64,000 bases of DNA from Aeromonas enteropelogenes (GTDB lineage Bacteria > Pseudomonadota > Gammaproteobacteria > Enterobacterales > Aeromonadaceae): positions 387,625 through 451,624 of the forward strand of contig NZ_CDCG01000037.1 of NCBI RefSeq assembly GCF_000819845.1. The letters run 5' to 3'. The notes under the pieces were generated by a model. It did no database searches. It was not told where the DNA came from and worked only from the letters and a program-made list of their open reading frames with translations. This document shows positions 19,003 to 27,625 of this stretch, in pieces (the stretch's first letter is position 1; each line of letters begins with the position of its first letter). Both the position numbers and the translations under genes were made by a program.

Positions 19003-21114
19003 ATGCGTCGCGCTTATCGTCTCTCCCCCTTGTGGCTAGTCCTGCTGGCCAGCCAGCCCTTTGGCTCCCAAGCTCTGGCCGCCCCCGATATCCACCTCTA
19101 TGTGGATGGTCAGGCAGTAGCGACTCCGCTGGCGCTGGACAAAGGGACGGTGACGCTGACCCATCCCTTGGCCAAGGGCAGCCACAAAATTCGCATCGGC
19201 GACGCCGCCAACAGTTGTGGCTCCAGCTTTGGCCCGAGCGAGGCCAAGCCGCTCCCCTTTGGCACCGCCCAGCCAATGGACAAGTGCAGCAAGGGAGAGA
19301 GCTTTACCCTGCGGGTGATGATGGCGGGGGACTACAAGTTCACCTTCAACCCGGATACCCCCAGCCTCAAGGTGCTGCGCGCCACCAAAAAGAGCGAGTT
19401 CAAGCGCCAGCCACCACAAGAGCCCTGCATCAGCTGGGATGGCGGCCCGGTCACGGTATCGCTAAACGGGGTCTGGCCCGACGGCACCCGGTTGCGGGAT
19501 GCTTATTCGGGGCAGGAGGGCATGGTGAAACAGGGCAAGTTGACACTGACGCCGGCCAAAGAGAGCGGCGGCCTGTTGTTGCTCGAACCGCTCAAGGCGG
19601 CCAAACCGGCTCCCTTCAGCTGGGATCAGGCGAGCGTCTACTTCCTGCTGACCGATCGCTTTCACAACGGCGACCCCGCCAATGACCACAGCTTCGGCCG
19701 CCAGAAGGATGGTCAGGATGAGGTGGCCACCTGGCACGGTGGAGATTTCAAGGGGTTGACCGAGAAGCTTGACTACATCAAGCAGCTCGGCATCAACGCC
19801 ATCTGGATCACCCCCATGGTGGAGCAGGTGCATGGCTTTATCGGTGGCGGCGAGCGAGGCAACTTTCCCTTCTATGCCTACCACGGCTACTGGGCGCTGG
19901 ACTTCACCAAGATAGATCCCAACTACGGTGACGAGGAGAGCCTGAAAATCCTGGTGGACGAGGCGCACAAACGCGGCATGCGGATCATCCTGGATGTGGT
20001 GATGAACCACGCCGGTTACGCCACCCTGGCCGATTTACAAGATCTGGGGCTCACGGATCTGGTCCAAAATACCGGAAATTTGCCAAGCCGCTGGAACGAG
20101 TGGCGCCCGAGCGGCGGCCTCGACTGGCATGGCTACAACCAGTTTATCGACTATCAATCACCCGCCTGGAGCAAGTGGTGGGGCCCCGACTGGGTGCGCG
20201 CCGGCCTGCCGGGCTATCCGCAACCCGGCACCGACGACGTGGCCGGCTCGGTGGCCGGGCTCCCTGACTTCCTGACCGAGTCCACCAAACCGGTGGGCCT
20301 GCCGCCCCTGCTCACGGCGAAAAAGGATACCAGGGCCAAAACGCTGCCCAACGCCACTGTGAGCGACTACCTGATCACCTGGCACACCGACTGGGTGCGC
20401 CGCTTCGGCATCGACGGTTTTCGCGCCGATACAGTCAAACATCTGGAGCCCGAGGTGTGGGCCAAGCTCAATCAAGCCGGCACCGCCGCCCTCAAGGAGT
20501 GGAAGGCTGCCAACCCGGACAAGAAGCTCGATGACCTGCCCTTCTACATGGTGGGCGAGGTGTGGGATCACGGGGTCGCCAAGGACTTCTGGTACCAGAA
20601 CGGCTTTGATTCCCTCATCAACTTCGACTACCAGCGTGAGTTCGCCCTGCCCCAGGCCCAGTGTCTGGCGGGCGCCGAGCCCACCTATGCCAGCTACGCC
20701 AGCCGTATCAACCAGGATCCCGGGTTTAACGTGCTGAGCTACATCAGCTCCCACGACACCAAGCTGTTCTTCGGCGACTATCAGGACGTGCCGTTGCAGC
20801 GCAGGGTCGCCAGCAGCTTTATGCTGCTGCCGGGGGGCATTCAGATCTACTACGGCGATGAGTCCGGCCGCGGGCTCGCCAGGGATGGGGGCGTGTTCGA
20901 CCAAAGCGTACGCTCCGACATGAATTGGCAGGAGCTGGCCAGCGGCGAGAAGGCCGAGCTGGTCAAACACTGGCAGCACCTCGGCCAGTTCCGCGCCGCC
21001 CATCCGGCCATTGCGGCAGGCAGCCACCGGAAGCTCTCGGATGCCCCCTACGCCTTCGTGCGGGAGAAGGGAGATGACAAGGTGGTGGTGGTGTTCGCCG
21101 GGCGCCAACCGTAA
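19003..21114 (+). CDS. malS: Periplasmic or secreted alpha-amylase (MalS-like, GH13)
   Basis: Hydrolyses alpha-1,4-glucans. The 703-residue product has a signal peptide (cleavage near SQALA-APD, about residue 26), an N-terminal beta-rich region with cysteine pairs (about 27-200), then the GH13 barrel. Catalytic residues are visible: nucleophile Asp476 in DGFRADTVKH, acid/base Glu519 in VGEVWDHG and Asp585 in SSHDTKLF; the LDVVMNHAG motif supplies the first conserved region. Layout and length resemble E. coli MalS (676). The symbol is less certain than the activity. I could not confirm a MalT box upstream. Confidence 0.88.
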   Translation: MRRAYRLSPLWLVLLASQPFGSQALAAPDIHLYVDGQAVATPLALDKGTVTLTHPLAKGSHKIRIGDAANSCGSSFGPSEAKPLPFGTAQPMDKCSKGESFTLRVMMAGDYKFTFNPDTPSLKVLRATKKSEFKRQPPQEPCISWDGGPVTVSLNGVWPDGTRLRDAYSGQEGMVKQGKLTLTPAKESGGLLLLEPLKAAKPAPFSWDQASVYFLLTDRFHNGDPANDHSFGRQKDGQDEVATWHGGDFKGLTEKLDYIKQLGINAIWITPMVEQVHGFIGGGERGNFPFYAYHGYWALDFTKIDPNYGDEESLKILVDEAHKRGMRIILDVVMNHAGYATLADLQDLGLTDLVQNTGNLPSRWNEWRPSGGLDWHGYNQFIDYQSPAWSKWWGPDWVRAGLPGYPQPGTDDVAGSVAGLPDFLTESTKPVGLPPLLTAKKDTRAKTLPNATVSDYLITWHTDWVRRFGIDGFRADTVKHLEPEVWAKLNQAGTAALKEWKAANPDKKLDDLPFYMVGEVWDHGVAKDFWYQNGFDSLINFDYQREFALPQAQCLAGAEPTYASYASRINQDPGFNVLSYISSHDTKLFFGDYQDVPLQRRVASSFMLLPGGIQIYYGDESGRGLARDGGVFDQSVRSDMNWQELASGEKAELVKHWQHLGQFRAAHPAIAAGSHRKLSDAPYAFVREKGDDKVVVVFAGRQP

Positions 21115-21143
21115 GCCAGCCGGTTTAACACCCGCCATTTGAC

Positions 21144-21176
21144 AGGAGGGGAGCCCATGGCTCCCCTCCTCTTTTT
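21144..21176. terminator. Terminator between the amylase and GST genes
   Basis: Stem AGGAGGGGAGCC/GGCTCCCCTCCT followed by CTTTTT, between convergent genes. Confidence 0.9.
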
Positions 21177-21205
21177 GCCTGATGCTAGGCGCTGGCATCC
21201 TGGCG

Positions 21206-21820
21206 CTACGCCTCGGTGGGCCATTGCAACCGTGCCTTGACCAGGGTTTCCTGCCACAGGGGCCAGGCCAGCAGTGCCTTTTGATACTCTCCCGCCAAAC
21301 CGGGCAACTGGATACCATAGCTCGCCAGCCGGTAGGCCATCACGGCGTAGAAGGCGTCTATGATGCCCGCCTCGCCAAAATAGAAGGGGCCCCGCGCCAA
21401 CCCCCAGATCTCCTGCAATCTGGCCAGCTCGCCGATGGCCTCCACCGGCGGGTCGACGCGGGTCGGCGCTCCCAGAAAGAAGGGCAGCAGGGTGCGTATC
21501 TGGCGAAAACCGGCATGCAGCTCGGCACACAGGCTGCGGGCCAGGGCCCGCTCGGCTAGCGAGGGGGGATAGAGCTGGCGATCCGGGCACAGCTCGTGGA
21601 TATATTCGGCGATAGCCAGCGAGTCGTGTACCCGTACCCCGTCATGATCCAGCCAGGGCACCAGCCCGGCCGGTGCCTGTCGCTTGAGCCGCGCCAGGGC
21701 GGTTGCGTCGTCCAGATCGAACACCTGCACCTGCCACTCCAGTCCGCTCATGGCGAACACCAGCGCCGCCCGCATCGCCCAGGTGGAGCCCGTGCCCACC
21801 GTCAATACCAGGGATCCCAT
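21206..21820 (-). CDS. Glutathione S-transferase family protein
   Basis: A 204-residue protein with a thioredoxin-like N-terminal domain (residues 1-80; QAPAGLVPWLDHDGVRVHDSLAIAEYI contains the cis-proline and the E/DS glutathione-contact motif, here HDSLAIAEY) and an all-helical C-terminal domain (about 90-204). The start at 21820 is chosen because a strong ribosome site (AGGAGG) lies just upstream; longer in-frame starts lack it. Substrate unknown. It is convergent with the amylase gene and divergent from the response regulator. Confidence 0.88.
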   Translation of the reverse strand: MGSLVLTVGTGSTWAMRAALVFAMSGLEWQVQVFDLDDATALARLKRQAPAGLVPWLDHDGVRVHDSLAIAEYIHELCPDRQLYPPSLAERALARSLCAELHAGFRQIRTLLPFFLGAPTRVDPPVEAIGELARLQEIWGLARGPFYFGEAGIIDAFYAVMAYRLASYGIQLPGLAGEYQKALLAWPLWQETLVKARLQWPTEA

Positions 21821-21978
21821 CTTTTGCCTCCTGCATGAATCCGTGCCAGCCATCCTGTCTGCCCCAGTGGCATCACATCCGATGGTCACCTCACATTTGC
21901 ACACCAGCGGGTTTGACCCCCTTGGGGAGCGATGCTAGTTTGAGTTTTCAAAACAATCAGTTAGCAACCATGTGAGCT

Positions 21979-22623
21979 ATGGATAGCCAATTTACCATCG
22001 TCATCGCAGATGACCACCCCCTGTTTCGCAGCGCCCTCTATCAGGCAGTCCACATGGCCATCGACGAGGCCCAGTTGCTGGAAGCGGACTCCATCGACAG
22101 CCTGACCCAGCTGCTGGGGGAGCACCCCGAGGTCGATCTGCTGCTGCTCGACCTCAAGATGCCGGGGGCGAATGGCTTCGAGGGGCTGGCCCATCTGCGC
22201 GGTCAGTATCCCGACCTGCCCATCGTGGTGGTCTCTGCCTCGGAAGATCCCGCCATCATCCAGCAGGTGCTGCGACTGGGAGCCCTCGGTTTCATCCCCA
22301 AATCCGCCCCCATGAAGGAGCTGGTCAGCGCCCTCAATACGGTGATCGGGGGGGACAACTGGGTGCCGGAGGGCATCTCGCTGCACCCGGAATCCGAGGA
22401 CGGCCCCGATTTTGCCAGCAAGCTGGCAAGCCTCACGCCCCAGCAGTATAAGGTGCTGGTGATGCTGCGCGATGGCAGCCTCAACAAGCAGATCGCCTGG
22501 GAGCTCAACGTCTCCGAAGCCACCATCAAGGCTCATATCACCGCCATCTTCCGCAAGCTCGGCGTCAAAAACCGCACCCAGGCAGTGATCGCCCTGCAAC
22601 AGATGGATATCAAGGACAACTGA
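21979..22623 (+). CDS. LuxR/NarL-family response regulator, orphan
   Basis: A two-domain regulator of 214 residues. The receiver (1-125) has acidic Asp11/Asp12, phosphoacceptor Asp58 in LLLLDLKMPG, and the conserved lysine in FIPKS. The C-terminal LuxR helix-turn-helix (about 150-210) has LTPQQYKVLVMLRDGSLNKQIAWELNVSEATIKAHITAIFRKLGVKNRTQAV. No histidine kinase is adjacent, so its partner and targets are unknown. A strong terminator follows. Confidence 0.9.
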   Translation: MDSQFTIVIADDHPLFRSALYQAVHMAIDEAQLLEADSIDSLTQLLGEHPEVDLLLLDLKMPGANGFEGLAHLRGQYPDLPIVVVSASEDPAIIQQVLRLGALGFIPKSAPMKELVSALNTVIGGDNWVPEGISLHPESEDGPDFASKLASLTPQQYKVLVMLRDGSLNKQIAWELNVSEATIKAHITAIFRKLGVKNRTQAVIALQQMDIKDN

Positions 22624-22653
22624 GCCGCTCCCCCTTGGCGGCTCCTCTTTTTT
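22622..22653 (+). terminator. Terminator after the response regulator
   Basis: GAGCCGC/GCGGCTC stem overlapping the stop, then CTCTTTTTT. Confidence 0.88.
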
Positions 22654-22697
22654 CGTAGACCCGACAGAAAGCAACAGCGCCCCGAGTGCTTTGCCGC

Positions 22698-22726
22698 TCG
22701 ACAATTAGCACGATCGTACTTTATGC
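22698..22726 (+). promoter_or_regulatory. Promoter and operator-like palindrome of the TetR gene
   Basis: Candidate -35 TCGACA (22698-22703) and -10 TTATGC (22721-22726) are 17 bases apart. The spacer contains AGCACGATCGTACT (22707-22720), an almost perfect palindrome around ACGATCGT. A related sequence, AGCACGACCGTTCG, occurs upstream of the next gene (23356-23369). Placement inside the promoter fits repression by the TetR protein encoded just downstream; binding is inferred. Confidence 0.6.
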
Positions 22727-22751
22727 TGCCCGGGCAATGGAGGAGAGAGCG

Positions 22752-23333
22752 ATGAGCAAGGGGCGCCTGACCCGCGACAACATTTTGCAGACTGCGTTCG
22801 AGCAGGCGAGCCGGCAAGGGCTGGAGAGCCTGACCATAGGCTCGCTGGCAACGGCATGCGAGATGTCCAAGAGCGGCCTGTTTGCCCACTTTCAGTCCCG
22901 CGACAACCTGCAGATCGCCGTGCTGGAGTATGCCGCCCAGGTGTTTCGCGAGCGGGTGATCCAGCCGGTGCGCCAGCAGCAGCATGCCAGCCAGCACGAC
23001 AAACTGACCGCCCTGTTGCAAGCCTGGCTGGCCTGGAACCAATGCTTTGCCGGTCGCTGCATGTTCCTTGATGCCTGGACCTCGGCCCAGGAGGGTGAGG
23101 TGCAGCAGGCGGCCCGCCAGCTGGTGCGTTTCTGGCTCGACTACCTGGCTCGCCAGGTAGTGAAGGGCCAGGCGCAGGAGGAGTGGCGCGGCGACATGGA
23201 TCCCTGGCGCGCAGTCTACCGGCTCTACGGCCTCTATCTGGCGGATCAGGTGTTCAATGCCCTGGATCTTTGCCAAGATCCGGCCCGTCACTTCTGGCCC
23301 GAGGTGGAGAAGGTGCTGGCCAGCTGGCGCTGA
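22752..23333 (+). CDS. TetR/AcrR family transcriptional regulator
   Basis: A 193-residue repressor. The N-terminal helix-turn-helix covers about residues 8-55 (RDNILQTAFEQASRQGLESLTIGSLATACEMSKSGLFAHFQSRDNL), and the C-terminal ligand-binding and dimerisation domain is helical. The start at 22752 is supported by GGAGGAGAGAG upstream. It lies 59 bases ahead of an alpha/beta hydrolase gene, and operator-like sites occur before both genes, so it probably controls itself and the hydrolase. The inducer is unknown. Confidence 0.9.
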   Translation: MSKGRLTRDNILQTAFEQASRQGLESLTIGSLATACEMSKSGLFAHFQSRDNLQIAVLEYAAQVFRERVIQPVRQQQHASQHDKLTALLQAWLAWNQCFAGRCMFLDAWTSAQEGEVQQAARQLVRFWLDYLARQVVKGQAQEEWRGDMDPWRAVYRLYGLYLADQVFNALDLCQDPARHFWPEVEKVLASWR

Positions 23334-23355
23334 TCCTTTTAAAAACCGACAAAAA

Positions 23356-23369
23356 AGCACGACCGTTCG
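23356..23369 (+). promoter_or_regulatory. Second operator-like site, upstream of the hydrolase
   Basis: AGCACGACCGTTCG matches the site in the TetR promoter at 11 of 14 positions (half-site AGCACGA identical), 24 bases before the hydrolase start. Inferred TetR-type binding site. Confidence 0.45.
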
Positions 23370-23392
23370 CGCATAAAACCGACAGGATTATC

Positions 23393-24271
23393 ATGAGCAG
23401 CAAGATCTACTTCAACACCCGCCGCTTCAACCCGAGCAAATGGTTGCTGGGGTTCGGCACCCGTCTGCATCACAGGATCGCCCCCGCCCACGCCAAGCGC
23501 ACCGCCAGCAAGCTGCTGCTCACCCCCCAGCGCAGCCAGCGGGACGAGACGCCCCCGGCCGGGCTGGTCAAACAGGCCGTGCATACCAGCGAAGGCGTCT
23601 TGATGAGCTACCGCCTCGGCCAGGGGCCGGTCTGGCTGCTGATGCACGGCTGGTCCGGCAGCGCCACCCAGTTTTATCCGCTGATGAGCCATATCGCCGC
23701 CCAGGGCTTCACGGCGATTGCCTACGATCATCCGGCCCACGGCCACAGCGCTGGCCAGACCGGTCACCTGCCCCGCTTCGTGCGCGCCTTTGACGAACTG
23801 GCCGCCAGCGTGGCCGACGAGCTGGGCCCCATCGCCGGCATCATCGCCCACAGCATGGGAGGCGCCGTCACCCTCTCCAGCCGCCAACCGGCCATGGATA
23901 CACTGCCGCTGCTGCTCATCTCACCGGTGCTTGACTATGTACCCCAGCTCTACGGCATGGTGGCCCGCTCCGGCTATTCCATCCGGCTGTTCGATGCGGT
24001 GGTCAAGGAAATCGAGCAGGAGTACCAGCACCCCTTGAGCACGGTCGATCCCCTGGGCCGGCTCGCCAGCCGCCACGGCCCCGCCATGATAGTGCACGAT
24101 GAGGAGGACAGATTTGCCCCCCACGACGATTCGCTTCGCGCCAGCCAGGAGGGCCACACCAAACTGGTGAGCACCCGGGGACTCGGCCACGGGCGCATCC
24201 TCGCCAGCGCCCCTGTCTTTGCCGCCTTCGATCAGCTGGCAAGGCCCGAGCATCCTCACCGCGACTTGTAA
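23393..24271 (+). CDS. Alpha/beta-fold hydrolase
   Basis: A 292-residue serine hydrolase. It has the HGWSGSATQFYPL oxyanion region (LMHGWSGS), the nucleophile elbow AHSMGG with Ser154, a late aspartate in VHDEEDRFAP, and a histidine in GLGHGRIL near the end, giving a complete triad. The N-terminal ~60 residues are basic. The start MSSKIYF at 23393 is chosen over a longer frame that runs through the TetR gene. The substrate cannot be told; the TetR neighbour suggests an inducible lipid, ester or xenobiotic response. Confidence 0.88.
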   Translation: MSSKIYFNTRRFNPSKWLLGFGTRLHHRIAPAHAKRTASKLLLTPQRSQRDETPPAGLVKQAVHTSEGVLMSYRLGQGPVWLLMHGWSGSATQFYPLMSHIAAQGFTAIAYDHPAHGHSAGQTGHLPRFVRAFDELAASVADELGPIAGIIAHSMGGAVTLSSRQPAMDTLPLLLISPVLDYVPQLYGMVARSGYSIRLFDAVVKEIEQEYQHPLSTVDPLGRLASRHGPAMIVHDEEDRFAPHDDSLRASQEGHTKLVSTRGLGHGRILASAPVFAAFDQLARPEHPHRDL

Positions 24272-24273
24272 GC

Positions 24274-24309
24274 AAGGGGCGAAAAAAAAACGCGTCAGCG
24301 CCCTTTTTT
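24274..24309 (+). terminator. Probable terminator after the hydrolase
   Basis: AAGGGGCG pairs with CGCCCTT across an A-rich loop and is followed by a run of Ts. The loop is long, so confidence is moderate. Confidence 0.6.
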
Positions 24310-24383
24310 ATATTTGATACAGCGCTTTATAGTTAACTTGTCAGTGGGAAAAACGGCATGGATAACGATAAGGCGCACCCCCT

Positions 24384-25547
24384 ATGGCCAGACCCAACAC
24401 CGCATTGTTGCTCACCGGAGGCGGCGCCCGGGCCGCCTATCAGGTCGGCGCCCTCAAGGCGATTGCGGAGCTCTATCCCCGCAATCTCGGCATCCCGTTT
24501 CCCATCTTGTGCGGCACTTCGGCGGGGGCCCTCAATGTCACCGCGCTGGCCTGTTACGCCTCCTGCTTTCATCTGGGGGTGCGCAAGCTGGAGTGGGTCT
24601 GGCGCCGCTTCGAGACCCACCACATCTTCGACTTTCACCCCGGCCGTCTGCTGTGGCGCCTGATGTATGAAGGCTCGGCCGGGCTCATCACCCCCAACAC
24701 CAACCACGCCTTTCACCTGTTCGACAATGCCCCCCTGCACCGTCTGCTGGATCAGCTCATCGACTATCATCGCATCGACGACAACATCCTCTACGGCAGC
24801 CTGGAGGCGCTGGCCATCACCGCCTCCGACTATGACGACGGCCTCTCCACCACCTTCTTCCAGGGGCGCAACGAGCACCATCCCTGGGAACGGGCCAGAC
24901 GGCGCGGAGTGCGTACCCTGCTCACTTCGGATCACCTGCTGGCCTCCGCGGCGCTGCCCTTTGTCTTTCCGGCGACCCAGATAGAGGGCAAGTTTTACGG
25001 CGATGGTTCCATCCATCAGCTGAGCCCCCTCAGCCCGGCGATCCATTTGGGGGCGGAGCGGATCCTGCTCATCACCCTGGATCCGCCGACCCGCACGGCC
25101 CCCACCCAGCACCATGGTCACCTGACCAGCTCCAACATCGCCAGCCACCTGCTCGATACCGTGTTCACCGACACCCTCAACTCGGATCTGGAGCGGCTAT
25201 GGCGCATCAACCAGACCCTGGATCTCATCCCCGAGCGCGAGCGCCGACGCCTCAAGCTCAAGCGGGTGGAGACCTGCGTGCTGAAACCGAGTCAGGATCT
25301 CGACGAGATGGCGCTTCCCTACCTGCGCAAGTTGCCGCTGCATCTGCGCCGCCTGTTGCGGGTTCTGGGAGTGAAGGGGGACGAAACCAGCAGCCTGGCC
25401 AGTTTCCTGATGTTCTATCCGGGCTACTGCCAGCAGCTCATCAAGCTGGGCTATCAGGACACCCTGAAAGAGCGGGCGCGGGTGATCGAATTTCTCAATC
25501 TGGAGGCACTGCTCAGAGACGAGGCCATACTGGAGCCCCAGCTGTAA
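24384..25547 (+). CDS. Patatin-like phospholipase
   Basis: A 387-residue lipid acyl hydrolase of the patatin family. The anion-hole motif is LTGGGARAAYQVG (residues 10-22), the nucleophile is Ser46 in CGTSAGAL, and the catalytic dyad aspartate is Asp207 in YGDGSIHQLSP (DGS in place of the usual DGG/DGA). No signal peptide is seen, so it may be cytosolic, membrane-associated or delivered by another route. Its C-terminal part (about 250-387) is helical. It converges on the antiporter gene with six bases between stops and no obvious terminator. Confidence 0.9.
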   Translation: MARPNTALLLTGGGARAAYQVGALKAIAELYPRNLGIPFPILCGTSAGALNVTALACYASCFHLGVRKLEWVWRRFETHHIFDFHPGRLLWRLMYEGSAGLITPNTNHAFHLFDNAPLHRLLDQLIDYHRIDDNILYGSLEALAITASDYDDGLSTTFFQGRNEHHPWERARRRGVRTLLTSDHLLASAALPFVFPATQIEGKFYGDGSIHQLSPLSPAIHLGAERILLITLDPPTRTAPTQHHGHLTSSNIASHLLDTVFTDTLNSDLERLWRINQTLDLIPERERRRLKLKRVETCVLKPSQDLDEMALPYLRKLPLHLRRLLRVLGVKGDETSSLASFLMFYPGYCQQLIKLGYQDTLKERARVIEFLNLEALLRDEAILEPQL

Positions 25548-25553
25548 CTGGGC

Positions 25554-27506
25554 TCAGTGCCCTTCCAGCAGTCGCTGCTCGGCCTGCTCCATGGCCACCG
25601 CAGTACCAAACAGGATCAGCCGGTCGCCGGCGGCGAGCCGCAGCTCGGCCCTGGGTTCCAGGGTCTGATCGCCGCGCTGCACCTCCTTGATCCTCACCTC
25701 CCCCAGCGGCAACTCCTGCACTTCGCGCCCCACCGCCCAGGCCTGATCGTGCAGCAGCAGTGGGTGGAGCCGTTCGAGCAGCTGATCGGCCTCCATGTTG
25801 CTGGCACTCTGATCCCCCCAGTAGAAGCCGTGCAGGAAGCGATACTGGCTGCTGCGCTCGTGCTCCATGCGCCGGATCACCCGCCCCAGGGGAACGTCGC
25901 AGTTGACCAGCAGATGGGAGACCAGCATCAGGGCCCCCTCCTGGGATTCGGGGATCACCTCGAACGCCCCCGCCTGTTTCAGCTGCTCGAGAAAGCTGTC
26001 ATCCCGGGTGCGCACCAGCACTTTGAGATCCTCGGCCAGCTCGCGGATCAGCGCCAGCATGGCTTCTACCCGCTTGCGATCGTCGAAGGTGATGATCACC
26101 AGCCGGGCCCGCAGCAGGCCGGCGGCCAGCAGGATATCGCGCCGGCTGGCATCGCCGAAGGCCACCTGCTCCCCCGCCAGTTTCGCTTCGCTCACTCGCT
26201 CGGGGTCGAGATCCAGAGCAAGAAAGGGGATCTCTTCGAGCTTCAGGAAGCGGGCGCAGGTCTGCCCGGCACGGCCGAAGCCGGCGATGATCACGTGCTG
26301 GGTTTTGCTAAGGCCTGACTGGGCTACCTCGGAGCGGGTCAGCAGGGCGGGATCGGTCAGACTGCGGGCCAGGGAGTGGGCCTGGATCACCAGCCAGGGG
26401 GTCATGGCGATGGAGATGATCCCCATGCCGATCAGCAGCGACACCAGTTCCCTGGCCAGTAATCCATGGTGGCTGGCCAGCGCCAGCAGCACGAAACCGA
26501 ATTCGCCGACCTGGCTCAGCATGATGCCCGCCGCCAAGGCGTCGCGCTTGCGTTCCCCCATCAGACGACCGGCCAGCAGCACCAGCAGGGCTTTGCACAG
26601 CACCAGTCCCAGCACGCAGAGCAGTACCTGCCACCAGTCTCTGGCCACCAGTTCCCAGTTCATGGCCATGCCGATGGTGATAAAAAAAAGCCCCATCAGC
26701 ACGTCGCGAAACGGCTTGATGTCCACCTCCAGCTGGTGGCGATAGTGGGACTCCCCCAGCATCATGCCCGCCAGAAAGGCCCCCAGCGCCATCGACAAGC
26801 CCAGCGAATAGGTCATGGCGGCAGCCAGCAAAGCCACCAGCAGGGCGCTCAGCACGAACAGCTCGTCGGAGCGGGCCCGCGCCACCTCGTGAAACAAAAG
26901 CGGCAGCAACCACTTGCCGACCGCCAGCAAGCTAAGCAGGGCGAACAGCCCCTTGAGGGTGGCCCAGGCGATCTCCGCCAGCAGGGCGCTGCCCTGCACC
27001 TCGGGCCGGGCCAGAATGGGGATCATCACCAAGAGCGGCACCACCGCCAGATCCTGAAACAACAGCACGCTCACCCCGAGCTGGGCACGGCGGGTATGGA
27101 GCTGTTTTTGCTCACCCAGCTGCTTGATCACCACGGCGGTAGAGGAGAGTGCCAGGGTGCCGGAAACCACCAGCGCCTGGGGCAGGCTGAGCCCCCACCA
27201 GCGGGCAAGCCAGAAAAAGAGCAGGGAGGTGAGCAGCACCTGTAGCCCCCCCACCCCCAGCACCAGCCGGCGCATCGCCAGCAATTTGGGCAGGGAGAAC
27301 TCCAGCCCCAGGGAAAACATCAAAAAGACGATGCCGAGCTCGGCGATGGTTTGCATGGTGGACTGGCCGGTCACCATGGCCAGCCCATGCGGGCCGAGCA
27401 GTACCCCGGCGATCAGGTAGGCGAGGATCACCGGCAGCCCGAGGCGCCGGAAAATCGCCACCAGCAGGACGGCGGCAAACAGCAGGATCAGCAGATCTGT
27501 ATACAA
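25554..27506 (-). CDS. CPA2 monovalent cation:proton antiporter with RCK domain (KefB/KefC-like)
   Basis: A 650-residue inner-membrane antiporter. About 12 helices (residues 5-385) contain GLPVILAYLIAGVLLGPHGL and ELGIVFLMFSLGLEFS, hallmarks of the Kef/CPA2 family. A cytosolic RCK/TrkA-N domain follows (about 405-530, HVIIAGFGRAGQTCARFL nucleotide-binding loop), then a TrkA-C domain at the C-terminus. It probably exchanges K+ or Na+ for H+. The start is a TTG at 27506 directly after AGGAGAGGAAAAT; a longer in-frame reading to 27644 would add 46 implausible residues. No ancillary KefF/G gene is adjacent. Confidence 0.9.
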   Translation of the reverse strand: MYTDLLILLFAAVLLVAIFRRLGLPVILAYLIAGVLLGPHGLAMVTGQSTMQTIAELGIVFLMFSLGLEFSLPKLLAMRRLVLGVGGLQVLLTSLLFFWLARWWGLSLPQALVVSGTLALSSTAVVIKQLGEQKQLHTRRAQLGVSVLLFQDLAVVPLLVMIPILARPEVQGSALLAEIAWATLKGLFALLSLLAVGKWLLPLLFHEVARARSDELFVLSALLVALLAAAMTYSLGLSMALGAFLAGMMLGESHYRHQLEVDIKPFRDVLMGLFFITIGMAMNWELVARDWWQVLLCVLGLVLCKALLVLLAGRLMGERKRDALAAGIMLSQVGEFGFVLLALASHHGLLARELVSLLIGMGIISIAMTPWLVIQAHSLARSLTDPALLTRSEVAQSGLSKTQHVIIAGFGRAGQTCARFLKLEEIPFLALDLDPERVSEAKLAGEQVAFGDASRRDILLAAGLLRARLVIITFDDRKRVEAMLALIRELAEDLKVLVRTRDDSFLEQLKQAGAFEVIPESQEGALMLVSHLLVNCDVPLGRVIRRMEHERSSQYRFLHGFYWGDQSASNMEADQLLERLHPLLLHDQAWAVGREVQELPLGEVRIKEVQRGDQTLEPRAELRLAAGDRLILFGTAVAMEQAEQRLLEGH

Positions 27507-27625
27507 ATTTTCCTCTCCTTTTATCAACTTAAGTCTAGTCAGCCAGGCCGGGAGGCAGGAAAGATATATTGGGCATGCCAATTGCAGGGAAGGGGGAGTA
27601 GTCAGGTGTTTACAGGTGGAAAACC

